From assembly GCF_000686885.1 (NCBI RefSeq), contig NZ_JMLU01000021.1, positions 1 through 64,000 of the forward strand: a stretch of DNA of 64,000 nt, given 5' to 3'. The translations under genes were made by a program, and so were the position numbers. Below the pieces are notes generated by a model. The model was not told where the DNA came from. It did no database searches and was given only the letters and a program-made list of their open reading frames with translations. Shown here piece after piece: positions 15,752 through 25,531 of this stretch (its first letter is position 1; each line of letters begins with the position of its first letter). The DNA comes from Flavobacterium sasangense DSM 21067. GTDB lineage: Bacteria; Bacteroidota; Bacteroidia; Flavobacteriales; Flavobacteriaceae.

Positions 15752-17851
15752 TTATTGTTTTACAAATTTGTGAGATGCTTTTGAATTCATAAAATAAACG
15801 ATGTAAACACCATTCGCTAAATTTGAAATATCAATTGTTGATTCATTTGTAATTAGATTTTTACCTATCACTTTCTGTCCTAACATATTATATACTTCAA
15901 TTTCTTCATTTTCGAAATTATCTCCTTTGATAGTAATAGTTGTTGATGCTGGATTTGGATAAATACTGAATGTGTTTTTCACTACATCCTCAACACCTAA
16001 ACTTGCTTGAACCACTAAGTTAAAATTACAATTTACAGAAGTTCCGCTTGTCGCCGTCATTGTAATAACGTGAGTTCCAACCGTAACAACAGTTCCTGCT
16101 GCAGGACTTTGAGTTACCACAGCATCGCAATTTGAATTAATTGCATTCGCCAAACTTGCAAAACTTGGAACCGTATAATTTCCTAAACCATCTGCAGTTA
16201 CTGTTTGAGTCCCTGGGCAATTGATTCTTAAAGCAATTGCTGGCATTACATAACCTGCTGCTGTATATTTTTCAGTCATTACTTTAATATCTGCACAACT
16301 GTAATTCATATCAATAGCAGCTTGTCTTACAGCAATTGCAGCATTTTGTTGATTTGTTGAACTGTTCGTTAAAGCTAATCCTTCTAAGAAAGCTTTATCT
16401 GTTTTTGTTCTTCCTAAAACATCCCAAATTTTCATATTAACAGTTGACCAAATTTGACCATCTGTATGTATCTGTCCAACTAAACCACCAGGGTATAAAG
16501 CTGCATAATTAGTAGTTCTACCTCCCCAACACGCATTATGTCCATCCCAGTTAAACATCCAATGATAAGCTGCATCAGCAGAAGTCCATTGCCCTGACAA
16601 GGCTCTACTATTAGATTGTGCCCAATAATCTCCACTTCCTTCACTTAGCCCGTTTACTTGAGATAAAGAACCACCTGTTAACCAATCGTGTAATCCATGT
16701 CCAAGTTCATGCCAAATAACGTCACCATCTTCAGCATCATCTACACATCCTTCACCAAAAACCAATTCCCCATTTGTATAATGCGAATTATCAGCTCCAT
16801 TCTCTCCAGAAGGATCAAACCACAAAACACCAGTATGAGTGCCATTTACATTTTGCAAACAATTAACCCCTAATGTTTCATTGATATATCGTAAATTATT
16901 ATCGGTGTGATAAAAGACATTTGCTGCTTCAAAACCATCAGCATTTCTAGTAAATGAAAAATTCGCATTTGCTTGAGTGAACAATCCTTTATTAGGATTT
17001 TCTAAATTTTTAATTTCAACATAAGAACTTTTTAATTTATAAGTTCCTGCTGTATTATCTACTTCTGGTAAATTCACCAAAACTCTTTGTGCATTTAACT
17101 CTGCAGTATCAGTATCACCAGAACCACCTCCGTCAGAGTAATTTCCACCATAAGCCACTCTTGCAGAAGACAAAGGATCTGATAAAAATACCATAGCGGT
17201 ACCAGGTTGAAATGCTAAAGTTGAAGTAGCTTCTTTTGGCATAAAATATTTTGCAGCTCCAGAAGTATTAGTAGCATTATGATGATTTGAAGTACATTCT
17301 GCTCCACAATAAATAGCAATATCTTTTACACTTAAAATGGTTCCATTTATAGCATCCATAATAACTTCCCATGATCCTGACTTTTCTTCAAAGCTAGTTA
17401 CTGTTCTGTAAACTAATTTTGTATTCTCTAATTTATTATAAACAAACAATTTAGATTCCTGAAAAGTCACCATTCCTGAAACCCCAATTTCTTTATCGGA
17501 AATTTCAATTGCACGTTCTTTGGAAATTTGAGGTGTCGTATTAATTTGAACTACCTCTTTTATAATGTTGTGATCTGCATAAGAAACTTGATCATTAAGA
17601 TCGAAATGCACCACAATTTCCGTATCAAAAACAGGAATGTTATTCACCATTTGTTGAAAACGCAATGTTTCACCCGATATACTTTTACGAACAAAACGTA
17701 AATTAATATCGGAATCCGAGTTGATTTTTAATTCTTTTAAATTGGATTTAATCCATTGTCTTGCAACAGCTTCTTTTTCAGAAACTTGCGCAACCAACAA
17801 CTGTAGGGTTCCAATCAGACAGAACGCCAAAGCAAGTAATGTTTTCTTCAT
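15752..17851 (-). CDS. Secreted zinc metalloprotease with T9SS sorting domain
   Basis: The 699-residue protein has a signal peptide (MKKTLLALAFCLIGTLQLLVAQ) and a fungalysin/thermolysin-type propeptide at about 25-180. The metalloprotease domain has the HELGH zinc site in GDVIWHELGHGLHDW (near residue 375) and an EGSGDYW glutamate motif about 20 residues on. A HYR-like beta domain follows at about 545-615. The last 75 residues (YPNPASTTITIKG ... NGVYIVYF) are a type A sorting domain for type IX secretion. It is therefore probably exported to the surface or medium as a degradative enzyme. It is monocistronic, ending in a strong terminator. Confidence 0.88.
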   Translation of the reverse strand: MKKTLLALAFCLIGTLQLLVAQVSEKEAVARQWIKSNLKELKINSDSDINLRFVRKSISGETLRFQQMVNNIPVFDTEIVVHFDLNDQVSYADHNIIKEVVQINTTPQISKERAIEISDKEIGVSGMVTFQESKLFVYNKLENTKLVYRTVTSFEEKSGSWEVIMDAINGTILSVKDIAIYCGAECTSNHHNATNTSGAAKYFMPKEATSTLAFQPGTAMVFLSDPLSSARVAYGGNYSDGGGSGDTDTAELNAQRVLVNLPEVDNTAGTYKLKSSYVEIKNLENPNKGLFTQANANFSFTRNADGFEAANVFYHTDNNLRYINETLGVNCLQNVNGTHTGVLWFDPSGENGADNSHYTNGELVFGEGCVDDAEDGDVIWHELGHGLHDWLTGGSLSQVNGLSEGSGDYWAQSNSRALSGQWTSADAAYHWMFNWDGHNACWGGRTTNYAALYPGGLVGQIHTDGQIWSTVNMKIWDVLGRTKTDKAFLEGLALTNSSTNQQNAAIAVRQAAIDMNYSCADIKVMTEKYTAAGYVMPAIALRINCPGTQTVTADGLGNYTVPSFASLANAINSNCDAVVTQSPAAGTVVTVGTHVITMTATSGTSVNCNFNLVVQASLGVEDVVKNTFSIYPNPASTTITIKGDNFENEEIEVYNMLGQKVIGKNLITNESTIDISNLANGVYIVYFMNSKASHKFVKQ

Positions 17852-17928
17852 TTTTTATGAGTTTGATTTTAAGGTTGTTACAAATAAACCGAAAAAATAT
17901 AACAAAACACAAAAAAATGTTAAAAAAA

Positions 17929-19212
17929 TTACTCTTTATTTAAAATCAATTGTTTTAAGATTTGACCAAATTCATACATTTCTTCAAAAGAACAATAAAA
18001 TGGTGCTGGTGCTAAACGAATTACGTTTGGCTCTCTCCAATCGGTGATTACGCCGTTTTTCATTAATCTATCAAATAACTCTCTTCCTTGTCCGTGAAGG
18101 TAAACTGATAATTGACAACCGCGTTCTTCTTGATTTGATGGTGTTAAAATTTCGAAATCAGCTCCCTCTAATTCTTTGTCGATTTCGTGAAGAATAAATT
18201 CTAAATAAGATGTAATTAAATTTCGCTTTGTGATTAGTTTATCCATCCCAACTTCAGCAAACATTTCTACAGATGCTAAATATGGAGCTAATGATAAAAT
18301 TGGAAGATTACTAATTTGCCAACCATCTGCTCCATGAACAGGGTCAAAATCGGGTTCCATTTTAAAACGACGCTCTTTATTGTGTCCGTACCAACCTGCA
18401 AAACGTTTTAATTCTTTATCGTTATGATGTTTTTCATGCACAAAGAATCCAGATGCATTTCCTGGTCCTGAATTCATATATTTATAACTACACCAAGCAG
18501 CGAAATCTACATTCCAATCGTGCAAATCTAATTTGATATTTCCAGCAGCGTGCGCTAAATCCCAACCCACATAAGCACCGTATTTTTGACCCGCTGCCGT
18601 AATGGTTTTCATATCAAACACTTGTCCTGTATAATAATTAACTCCACCAATTAAGACTAGAGCTAATTCACTACCAACTTCGTCAATTTTAGCCAAAACA
18701 TCTTCTAAACGAATATTTGCCTCTCCTTCTCTTCGTTTGATTTCAACGATAGCATCCTTTGGGTCATAACCGTGAAATTTTACCTGACTTTGGAACATGT
18801 ATTGGTCGCTTGGAAACGCTTTTTCCTCACAAATAATTTTATATTTCTGTGGTGTTGGATTATAAAAAGACACCATTAATAAGTGAAGATTTACTGTTAA
18901 CGTATTCATTACCCCTACTTCAGCTGGCTTAGCCCCAACAATATCACTCAATGGAACTGCAAAACGCTCCTGATAATCCCACCAAGGTTTATCAGAATAA
19001 AAATGACCTTCTACTGCCAAATTAGCCCAATCATTCATTACTTCGTCAACGTAAGTTTTGGTTCTTTTTGGTTGAAGTCCGAGAGAATTTCCTGTAAAAT
19101 AAATTACTTGTTTTCCGTTTACGTGTGGAAAATGAAATTCATCTCTGTATTTTCTCAATTCGTCTTGAGCATCTAAACTTTGTGCGAATTCGCGCGTATT
19201 TTGAAAAGTCAT
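17929..19212 (-). CDS. kynU: Kynureninase
   Basis: This PLP enzyme cleaves 3-hydroxykynurenine to 3-hydroxyanthranilate and alanine. The 427-residue protein shows VIYFTGNSLGLQPKRTK, NTLTVNLHLLMVSFYNPT, VGWDLAHAAGN and the PLP-lysine region AAWCSYKYMNSGPGNASGFFVHE. VIRLAPAPFY is near the C-terminus. With kmo at 7961-9301 it gives two consecutive steps of tryptophan breakdown. The tryptophan dioxygenase and later NAD-branch genes are not in the window. Confidence 0.95.
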   Translation of the reverse strand: MTFQNTREFAQSLDAQDELRKYRDEFHFPHVNGKQVIYFTGNSLGLQPKRTKTYVDEVMNDWANLAVEGHFYSDKPWWDYQERFAVPLSDIVGAKPAEVGVMNTLTVNLHLLMVSFYNPTPQKYKIICEEKAFPSDQYMFQSQVKFHGYDPKDAIVEIKRREGEANIRLEDVLAKIDEVGSELALVLIGGVNYYTGQVFDMKTITAAGQKYGAYVGWDLAHAAGNIKLDLHDWNVDFAAWCSYKYMNSGPGNASGFFVHEKHHNDKELKRFAGWYGHNKERRFKMEPDFDPVHGADGWQISNLPILSLAPYLASVEMFAEVGMDKLITKRNLITSYLEFILHEIDKELEGADFEILTPSNQEERGCQLSVYLHGQGRELFDRLMKNGVITDWREPNVIRLAPAPFYCSFEEMYEFGQILKQLILNKE

Positions 19213-19284
19213 TAGGTAGTTTTGTTTGAAGGGTAAAATTAGGTAAAAGTTTCAAAGCAACAAAAAGCGAAACCAGTTAAAATA

Positions 19285-19314
19285 AAAAATCCCAACCTTT
19301 CGATTGAGATTTTT
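19285..19314 (-). terminator. Probable terminator of queA
   Basis: AAAAATC and GATTTTT pair at the base, with a weaker inner CAA/TTG pair and one mismatch between. It sits a few bases after the queA stop on the minus strand and is followed by T-rich sequence. The stem is imperfect, so it is a modest call. Confidence 0.55.
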
Positions 19315-19319
19315 AAAAA

Positions 19320-20369
19320 TTATATGATTAACATCGCGTCTCCGTATGAGTAAAAACGATATTTTTCTTTAATTGCTTCTTCGTAAGCTTTTTTCATTAA
19401 ATCGTGACCACAAAAAGCAGAAATCATCATTAATAAAGTTGATTTTGGTGTGTGGAAATTAGTAATCATACAATCTGCAATACTAAAATCGTATGGAGGA
19501 TAAATAAATTTATTTGTCCAACCTGTGTAAGGATTTAACGTTCTTTGAGAAGAAACCGAACTTTCCATGGCTCTCATCGAAGTTGTTCCTACACAACATA
19601 CTTTTTTCTTTTTGGCTTTTGCATTATTAACGATATCACAAGCTTCTTGCGTAATAATCATTTCTTCCGAATCCATTTTGTGTTTCGATAAATCTTCTAC
19701 TTCAACTGGATTAAAAGTTCCTAAACCTACGTGTAATGTTACTTCTGCAAAATCAACACCTTTGATTTCTAAACGTTTTAATAAATGTTTAGAAAAGTGT
19801 AGACCAGCAGTTGGAGCTGCAACAGCACCTTCTTCTTTTGCATAAATAGTCTGGTAACGCTCCGCATCTTCTGGAGTTACTTCACGATTGATGTATTTAG
19901 GAATTGGAGTTTCACCAAGTTCTACTAATTTTTCTCTGAATTCTTCGTAAGAACCATCGTATAAAAAACGTAATGTTCTACCACGAGATGTAGTATTATC
20001 AATCACTTCAGCCACTAACGAATCGTCATCACCAAAGTATAATTTATTTCCGATACGAATTTTACGCGCTGGATCTACTAAAACATCCCACAAACGTTGC
20101 TCTGCATTTAATTCTCTTAATAAGAAAACTTCAATACGAGCACCAGTTTTTTCTTTATTTCCATACAAACGTGCTGGAAAAACTTTGGTATTATTCAAAA
20201 CCATTACATCTCCGTCATCAAAATAGTCAATAACGTCTTTGAATAATTTGTGCTCGATAGTATTTGTTTTTCTGTTAACCACCATTAAGCGAGATTCATC
20301 TCTGTTTTCGGTAGGAAATTCAGCTAATAATTCTTCTGGTAAATTGAAATTGAAATGAGATAATTTCAT
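19320..20369 (-). CDS. queA: S-adenosylmethionine:tRNA ribosyltransferase-isomerase QueA
   Basis: QueA moves the ribosyl part of SAM onto preQ1 in tRNA to give epoxyqueuosine. The 349-residue protein carries the family motifs [50 protein letters not shown] and [15 protein letters not shown]. It is full length. The start ATG is preceded on the minus strand by an octamer array of the same type found upstream of the methyltransferase at 4034. QueE (4908-5540) provides an earlier step of the same pathway. Confidence 0.96.
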   Translation of the reverse strand: MKLSHFNFNLPEELLAEFPTENRDESRLMVVNRKTNTIEHKLFKDVIDYFDDGDVMVLNNTKVFPARLYGNKEKTGARIEVFLLRELNAEQRLWDVLVDPARKIRIGNKLYFGDDDSLVAEVIDNTTSRGRTLRFLYDGSYEEFREKLVELGETPIPKYINREVTPEDAERYQTIYAKEEGAVAAPTAGLHFSKHLLKRLEIKGVDFAEVTLHVGLGTFNPVEVEDLSKHKMDSEEMIITQEACDIVNNAKAKKKKVCCVGTTSMRAMESSVSSQRTLNPYTGWTNKFIYPPYDFSIADCMITNFHTPKSTLLMMISAFCGHDLMKKAYEEAIKEKYRFYSYGDAMLII

Positions 20370-20379
20370 TTAAAAATAT

Positions 20380-20419
20380 TTAAGAGTTTAAAAGTTTATG
20401 TGTTTCTTAGTTTTCTAAC
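20380..20419. repeat. Octamer tandem repeat upstream of queA
   Basis: Five 8-bp units on the plus strand read TTTAAGAG, TTTAAAAG, TTTATGTG, TTTCTTAG and TTTTCTAA. On the minus strand these are CTTTTAAA-type units, the same as at 3995-4033, and again they end about 10 bp before a start codon. Confidence 0.6.
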
Positions 20420-20463
20420 TCAAAACACTAAAATTCAGTTGGCAAATATACGATTATGAAATA

Positions 20464-20522
20464 GGCGTTGTCAAGTAAAATGCGGTTTATTTTACAAAAC
20501 CCTTGTTTTACTTGACAACGCC
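20464..20522. terminator. Long hairpin downstream of the LamG protein gene
   Basis: A perfect 17-bp inverted repeat (20464-20480 with 20506-20522, core GTTGTCAAGTAAAA) encloses a 25-nt loop, which itself contains GGTTT/AAACC. The whole 59 nt can fold as one long hairpin. It lies just after the stop of the minus-strand gene at 20547 and could be its terminator. It is longer than the other terminators in the window and may be a small mobile or dispersed repeat. Confidence 0.6.
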
Positions 20523-20546
20523 CAAATTTTAAAACCTAAAAACTAA

Positions 20547-22478
20547 CTATTTAATTGAGATTTTCTTAGTTGCGATATTGTTATCGATGTCTTGAATTCT
20601 TACCAAATACATTCCAGAAGCTAAATCGGAAACATTGATTTGCTTTTGATTAGATGAAATCACTTTTTGACCTTGAATGTTGTAAATTTCTACAGATTGA
20701 ATATCGTTTTCGCTTTCAATGTTTAAAATATCGCGAACTGGATTTGGATACAAAGAAACTTCTAAATTGTTTTGGTTAAAATCTGAAGATGACAATACGT
20801 TGTAATTATACAAATTTGAAATTTCTGTTGGAGATAATTCGTAATTGTAAATTTTTAAATCGTCTACAGTTCCTTCAAATGAGCCTGAAGACAAATTAAA
20901 CGTTGTGTTATTTGCGGTATTCCATGCAGACTTAACTGCACTTGTAATTAATACACCATCAAGATATATTGATGCTACATCAGTTACACTATTAAAAGTT
21001 ACCACTAAATGTTTCCATGTATTTAATAGAATACTTGTAGCACTAGTTAAATCATTAGCCCATGCATAATTATTAATTTGACTAGAAGTTAACGAAAAAC
21101 CATAATATTGATTAGCTGATTGAGTCCCATAACCAAATAAATAATTATCACCCCAATAAGATTGCATTTTTAACCAAATAGAAATAGAACGAGAGGAATT
21201 TCCAACAGGTAAATTTTCTAAATTTACAGTTGCACCTGTATTTGTAAACCTTAAAGCATTATTTGGATTTCCATTTCTGTCTAAAGTAAAAACACCTGCT
21301 GTCGTAAAATTTTTGTTTCCTGTTATATCAAAGTAGCTATTGTCAAAATTAAATTGATACACTAGAGAATTGCCCATTAAAGCATTATTAGCATATAAAC
21401 TTGAAATTTGGCTATCATTTAATGCATAATTATAAATCTTTAAATCATCTATCGCCCCAACAAAATTTAATTCACCACCTACTCCAACACCAAGTTTAAA
21501 TAAATCATTATTATTCAAAGTATTCCAAGATTTTGCTTGAGAACTTAAAAGTACTCCGTTTTTGTATATTTTAGCTGTAGTACCATCATAAACATAAGCA
21601 AAATGATACCATGTAGAAGCATTACTGCTACTGCTTGCACTTAAATTATTAGCATAGCCAAAATAATCAACTGTAGTTGAATTGAAAGACCCTCCTATTG
21701 CATTATTCATACTACCTTGCCCATATGAAAAAGTCATATTGTAAGGTGTTTGAATCATGTTCAATTTAGCCCAAAATGAAATTGTTCTTGCTGAATTTCC
21801 ATAAGGTAAACCTGGAATGGTTGCAGAAACTCCAGAATTGCTGGTAATATTTAATGCTCGGTTTGCATTTCCATTTCTATCTGTTGTAAAAGACGTATAA
21901 ACTGTTGGTATAAAAGGATTAGAACCCGCTGTATTTACATAAGTTCCGTCGAAATTATATTCTGTAGAAGAGTTTGCAGAAATCGCTTGAGTTGCTTGAA
22001 GATTATCAATATAAACAACTCCACCACTCACAATAAAATTTATTTGTGCTCTAAAACGAATTGGAGTACCAGCTGGTACAACACCTGCAGCCAAAGTTGC
22101 AGATAGAGTTTGACAATTTGTAGAAAAAACATCACTTGTATTTACTTGAGTCCAAGTATTTGTATTGTTAACTTCATAGTATAGCCTTGCAATTAAATAA
22201 CCAGTACTTGAACTTTGTGCTTTATAACCATAAGAAAATGTGATTGCATTTCCATTCGAAATGTAACTTGTTGTTTGAAGATTAGCATTACTACCACTTG
22301 TAAATAAAGAAGCAGTCAATGATTGGGAACCAGAACAACTAGCTGCAGTTGTTACCGAATAATTAGAATTACTCCAACCGGCTGGCAAACCTGATTCAAA
22401 ACTTTCATTTAAAGTAATTTGCGAAAAAGTAAAGGCACAAGTTAAAAAGAATAAAAAAGAAAATAATTTTGTTTTCAT
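20547..22478 (-). CDS. Secreted protein with two LamG-type domains and T9SS sorting domain
   Basis: The start at 22478 gives the signal peptide MKTKLFSFLFFLTCAFTFSQ. After an N-terminal beta domain (about 25-165, FESGLPAGWSNSNYS), two concanavalin-like LamG domains follow at about 170-370 and 375-560. Each has an RSISIW/RTISFW strand, a WYHFAYVYDG or WKHLVVTFNS strand and an IDDLKIYNYAL end. A type A sorting domain (LYPNPVRDILNIES ... SGMYLVRI) closes the protein. It is probably a T9SS-exported binding or adhesion protein. No catalytic domain was seen. Confidence 0.85.
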   Translation of the reverse strand: MKTKLFSFLFFLTCAFTFSQITLNESFESGLPAGWSNSNYSVTTAASCSGSQSLTASLFTSGSNANLQTTSYISNGNAITFSYGYKAQSSSTGYLIARLYYEVNNTNTWTQVNTSDVFSTNCQTLSATLAAGVVPAGTPIRFRAQINFIVSGGVVYIDNLQATQAISANSSTEYNFDGTYVNTAGSNPFIPTVYTSFTTDRNGNANRALNITSNSGVSATIPGLPYGNSARTISFWAKLNMIQTPYNMTFSYGQGSMNNAIGGSFNSTTVDYFGYANNLSASSSSNASTWYHFAYVYDGTTAKIYKNGVLLSSQAKSWNTLNNNDLFKLGVGVGGELNFVGAIDDLKIYNYALNDSQISSLYANNALMGNSLVYQFNFDNSYFDITGNKNFTTAGVFTLDRNGNPNNALRFTNTGATVNLENLPVGNSSRSISIWLKMQSYWGDNYLFGYGTQSANQYYGFSLTSSQINNYAWANDLTSATSILLNTWKHLVVTFNSVTDVASIYLDGVLITSAVKSAWNTANNTTFNLSSGSFEGTVDDLKIYNYELSPTEISNLYNYNVLSSSDFNQNNLEVSLYPNPVRDILNIESENDIQSVEIYNIQGQKVISSNQKQINVSDLASGMYLVRIQDIDNNIATKKISIK

Positions 22479-22522
22479 AAATATCGATTTAGAATTTCGA
22501 TGTAAAATTATTTTTATCAAGT

Positions 22523-22663
22523 CGTTAATTTTTAACGAGTTTACCAAATACTATTTTCAGTTAACGAAAAAAGGACAGAAACAGATTTCGTTAATTAAAA
22601 AGCAGGTTTCACAAACTGAACTATTTCAAACACCTTAATAATTGTTTATATTTGTTAACAAAT
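22523..22663. promoter_or_regulatory. Cluster of CGTTAA boxes before the LytS-like kinase gene
   Basis: CGTTAA/TTAACG occurs at 22523-22528, 22532-22537 (an inverted pair), 22561-22566 and 22589-22594. A perfect 14-bp palindrome ATTTGTTAACAAAT (22650-22663) overlaps the -7 box. LytTR regulators bind direct repeats with a GTT core, and TTCGTTAAT at 22587-22595 fits their consensus at most positions. Binding by the regulator at 25532-26278 is inferred. Confidence 0.4.
22647..22654 (+). promoter_or_regulatory. -7 box of the propeller sensor kinase gene
   Basis: TATATTTG matches TAnnTTTG exactly. The predicted start of transcription is near 22661, only about 11 bases before the TTG start at 22672. 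A clear -33 TTTG is missing, as in activator-dependent promoters. Confidence 0.5.
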
Positions 22664-22671
22664 CGCTCTAA

Positions 22672-25530
22672 TTGAAACTATTTCAAGTCATATTATTTTA
22701 TTTTCTCACCCAAATAGTATTTGGACAAAACCCTTATTATTATAATATCGATCGAACAAACGGTTTACCATCTAATAGTGTTTATGATATTTTTCAAGAC
22801 AGTAAAGGTTTTATGTGGTTTGCAACTGGCAAAGGGTTATGTCGTTATGATGGTAATGTTTTTAAAACTTATACATCAGATAGCCAAACCTCAAAATCAG
22901 GCTCATGCATTAGGGAAGATAGTTTTGGAAGAATTTGGTATTGCAATTTTGATGGTTATTTATATTATGTTGAAAATGGTGAATTAAAAAGTTTATCTCA
23001 AAAAGAATCTAGAGGATATATCAAATACAGCATTATTAAGAACAAACTATTTTTAATGCAACTCAACGGAGTAATAGTTTATGATTTAAAAAGTTTAAAA
23101 CCTATTTATTTCTATCCTTTAACGGATATAAACATTCGCTCAACATATTCCGTTGGATCAAAATTTTATATCGTTGGTGAATACATTTATGAAATTGATT
23201 ATCCTAAAAAAATAAAAAAACGTGAGCTTTCGGATGATTTTAAAAAAAATCTAGAAGTTCCTATTGTTCAAGTAATAAAAGACGAACTTTTCATCGTTTC
23301 AAAATATTCAAATTATTATTACACTTATAAAGAAAATAAACTTACAAGAAAAGAATTTAGTAACTCATTTGATTTTATACAAAACGTTGCTTTAACAGAT
23401 AATGCGCCATGGCTTTGCACCCCAAATGGGATAATTAAATATGAAAACAACAAAGCAACGTATTACTTTTCTGAATACAACGTGTCTTATATCTTTAAAG
23501 ATAAACAACAAAACTATTGGATTTCTACGTTAAATAACGGATTGCTTTTTATTCAAGATTTCAAAAACAATTTCATTCCACTAGATCCAAAACCTACTAT
23601 TTTTTCTCCTTATAACAATCAACTCTTAATAGGAACAGAAAACGATTTAATATATGGTCTTCAATTAAATGATTTATCAATAAAAACGGTTTACAAAAAC
23701 AATAGCAACCACCCTATTAACCAAATTATTGGAAACGAAAAAAGTCAAAACATCTACTTTACCTCATCAAAATTTAAAATCTTAGACCAAAAAAACACAA
23801 TTACAAAAGAGTGGTCAACAGCTGTAAAAGATATAAAAAAAATCGACGACACTTATTACGCTGTTGCTGCAAGTGGTGTTTGTGGGTTATTTAAAGTGGG
23901 GAACCAAAAAAGTAAATGGGATAATATTTTTAAAAAATATTACAATGTTCCAAACGGATTTAACGAAAGTTCAATTTTTAGGTTAAATGGGAAATCAACT
24001 GCGTTTAACTCTGAAAATAATTGCATTTATTATGCTACCAACATGGGATTGAAATTCGTTAATTTAAACGACGTTAATGAATTAAAATTTCAAAATAAAC
24101 CGCTATTCATTACCAATTTACAATCTTACAAAAATGTAGTTTATGCTTTATCCACAAGCGAAGAATTATATAAAATTGATGTTAATAACAAGGTAACTAA
24201 AGTTTCTATTTTTGAAGAACATTTAAAAGAACGTTTTACCAAGTTTAAAATTCAAGAGAACTCCATTTTTATTTTTACCACAAACGGTATAATTGAATAC
24301 AATTTAATTAAAAACTACTATCGTAAAATTTTACCTTTAACCAGCGATCTAGAAGTTACCGACGTTGCTGTAATTGGGAATAAAATTTATTTTGCTACCT
24401 CAAAAGGGATTATTGTAAAAAATAAATTCAAGAACAAAGAATTTGCCAAACCTGAATTAATCATCAACGAAATAAAAGTTAATGGTACTCTACAAAAAGA
24501 GAATAACTTAAATGAATTAGAATACAATCAAAACAATATTACAGTTAATTTTTCTGTACTCTCTTTTAATCCAAATGAAAAAAATAGTGTTTTATACAAA
24601 ATAAACAATGGGAACTGGAATCGCTTGGATATTGATAACAAGAATCTGATTTTATCTTCTATTTCTCCTGGAGATTATAACGTATATTTAAAAATAGATG
24701 CTAATTATGAAACGCCTATTCAACAAATCCATTTTAAAATCAATAATCCCTTTTGGTTAAATCCTTTTTTCTTAATTTATTTAGGACTGATTATCATTGC
24801 TTTAGCTTATACTTTTTACAAATATCAAATTCAAAAAATCGAAAAGAAAAACCAACTTTTATTAGATAAAGTCAATTTAGAAAAGAATTTAAATCAATCG
24901 AAGCTCAAAGCGATTAAATCCCAAATGAATCCGCATTTCTTTTACAATGCTTTAAATACAATTCAATCTTTTATTTTGTCGAACGATAAAAAACAAGCGG
25001 TTTCCTATTTATCAAAATTCTCTACACTAACGCGAACCATTTTAGAGATGAGTGAAAAGGAAAACATAACACTTTCGGAAGAAATTAAAACTTTAGGATT
25101 GTATTTAGACATTGAAAAAGCTCGTTTTGATGAAGATTTTAGTTACGAAATCAATATTGGTTATGGTATTGACATTGAAAACATTAAAATTCCATCAATG
25201 CTGTTACAACCTTATGTTGAAAACGCGGTAAAACATGGTTTGCTGCACAAAAAAGGAGAGAAAAAAGTAACTATAGATTTCGAAAGAATTTTTGATTCTT
25301 TAAAAATAACTATTGATGATAATGGAATTGGACGACAAAAAAGCGCCGAACTAAAAGCTATTAAAAACAAAGATCATTTATCATTTGCTACCGAAGCCAT
25401 GCAGAATCGTATCGAATTACTCAATCAATATAAACAGCAAAATATTACCATTAATTTTGAAGACAAAATAAACAAAAATGGTCAATCTTCCGGAACAAAA
25501 GTTATTATAGAAATTCCAATTACCTACTAA
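22672..25530 (+). CDS. Propeller-type sensor histidine kinase (Reg_prop, Y_Y_Y, LytS-like)
   Basis: The 952-residue protein has a signal peptide ending VFGQ and beta-propeller repeats at about 20-590. The first contains GLPSNSVYDIFQDSKGFMWFATGKGLCRYDG. A Y_Y_Y domain (about 600-700) and one membrane helix (FFLIYLGLIIIALAYTFYKY, about 705) follow. The kinase is of the LytS type, with QMNPHFFYNALNTIQSFIL as the His site and MLLQPYVENAVKHGL as the ATP-lid region. It therefore senses outside the cytoplasm and signals to the regulator encoded 1 bp downstream. The start is TTG at 22672; no ATG gives the signal peptide. Confidence 0.88.
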   Translation: MKLFQVILFYFLTQIVFGQNPYYYNIDRTNGLPSNSVYDIFQDSKGFMWFATGKGLCRYDGNVFKTYTSDSQTSKSGSCIREDSFGRIWYCNFDGYLYYVENGELKSLSQKESRGYIKYSIIKNKLFLMQLNGVIVYDLKSLKPIYFYPLTDINIRSTYSVGSKFYIVGEYIYEIDYPKKIKKRELSDDFKKNLEVPIVQVIKDELFIVSKYSNYYYTYKENKLTRKEFSNSFDFIQNVALTDNAPWLCTPNGIIKYENNKATYYFSEYNVSYIFKDKQQNYWISTLNNGLLFIQDFKNNFIPLDPKPTIFSPYNNQLLIGTENDLIYGLQLNDLSIKTVYKNNSNHPINQIIGNEKSQNIYFTSSKFKILDQKNTITKEWSTAVKDIKKIDDTYYAVAASGVCGLFKVGNQKSKWDNIFKKYYNVPNGFNESSIFRLNGKSTAFNSENNCIYYATNMGLKFVNLNDVNELKFQNKPLFITNLQSYKNVVYALSTSEELYKIDVNNKVTKVSIFEEHLKERFTKFKIQENSIFIFTTNGIIEYNLIKNYYRKILPLTSDLEVTDVAVIGNKIYFATSKGIIVKNKFKNKEFAKPELIINEIKVNGTLQKENNLNELEYNQNNITVNFSVLSFNPNEKNSVLYKINNGNWNRLDIDNKNLILSSISPGDYNVYLKIDANYETPIQQIHFKINNPFWLNPFFLIYLGLIIIALAYTFYKYQIQKIEKKNQLLLDKVNLEKNLNQSKLKAIKSQMNPHFFYNALNTIQSFILSNDKKQAVSYLSKFSTLTRTILEMSEKENITLSEEIKTLGLYLDIEKARFDEDFSYEINIGYGIDIENIKIPSMLLQPYVENAVKHGLLHKKGEKKVTIDFERIFDSLKITIDDNGIGRQKSAELKAIKNKDHLSFATEAMQNRIELLNQYKQQNITINFEDKINKNGQSSGTKVIIEIPITY

Positions 25531-25531
25531 A

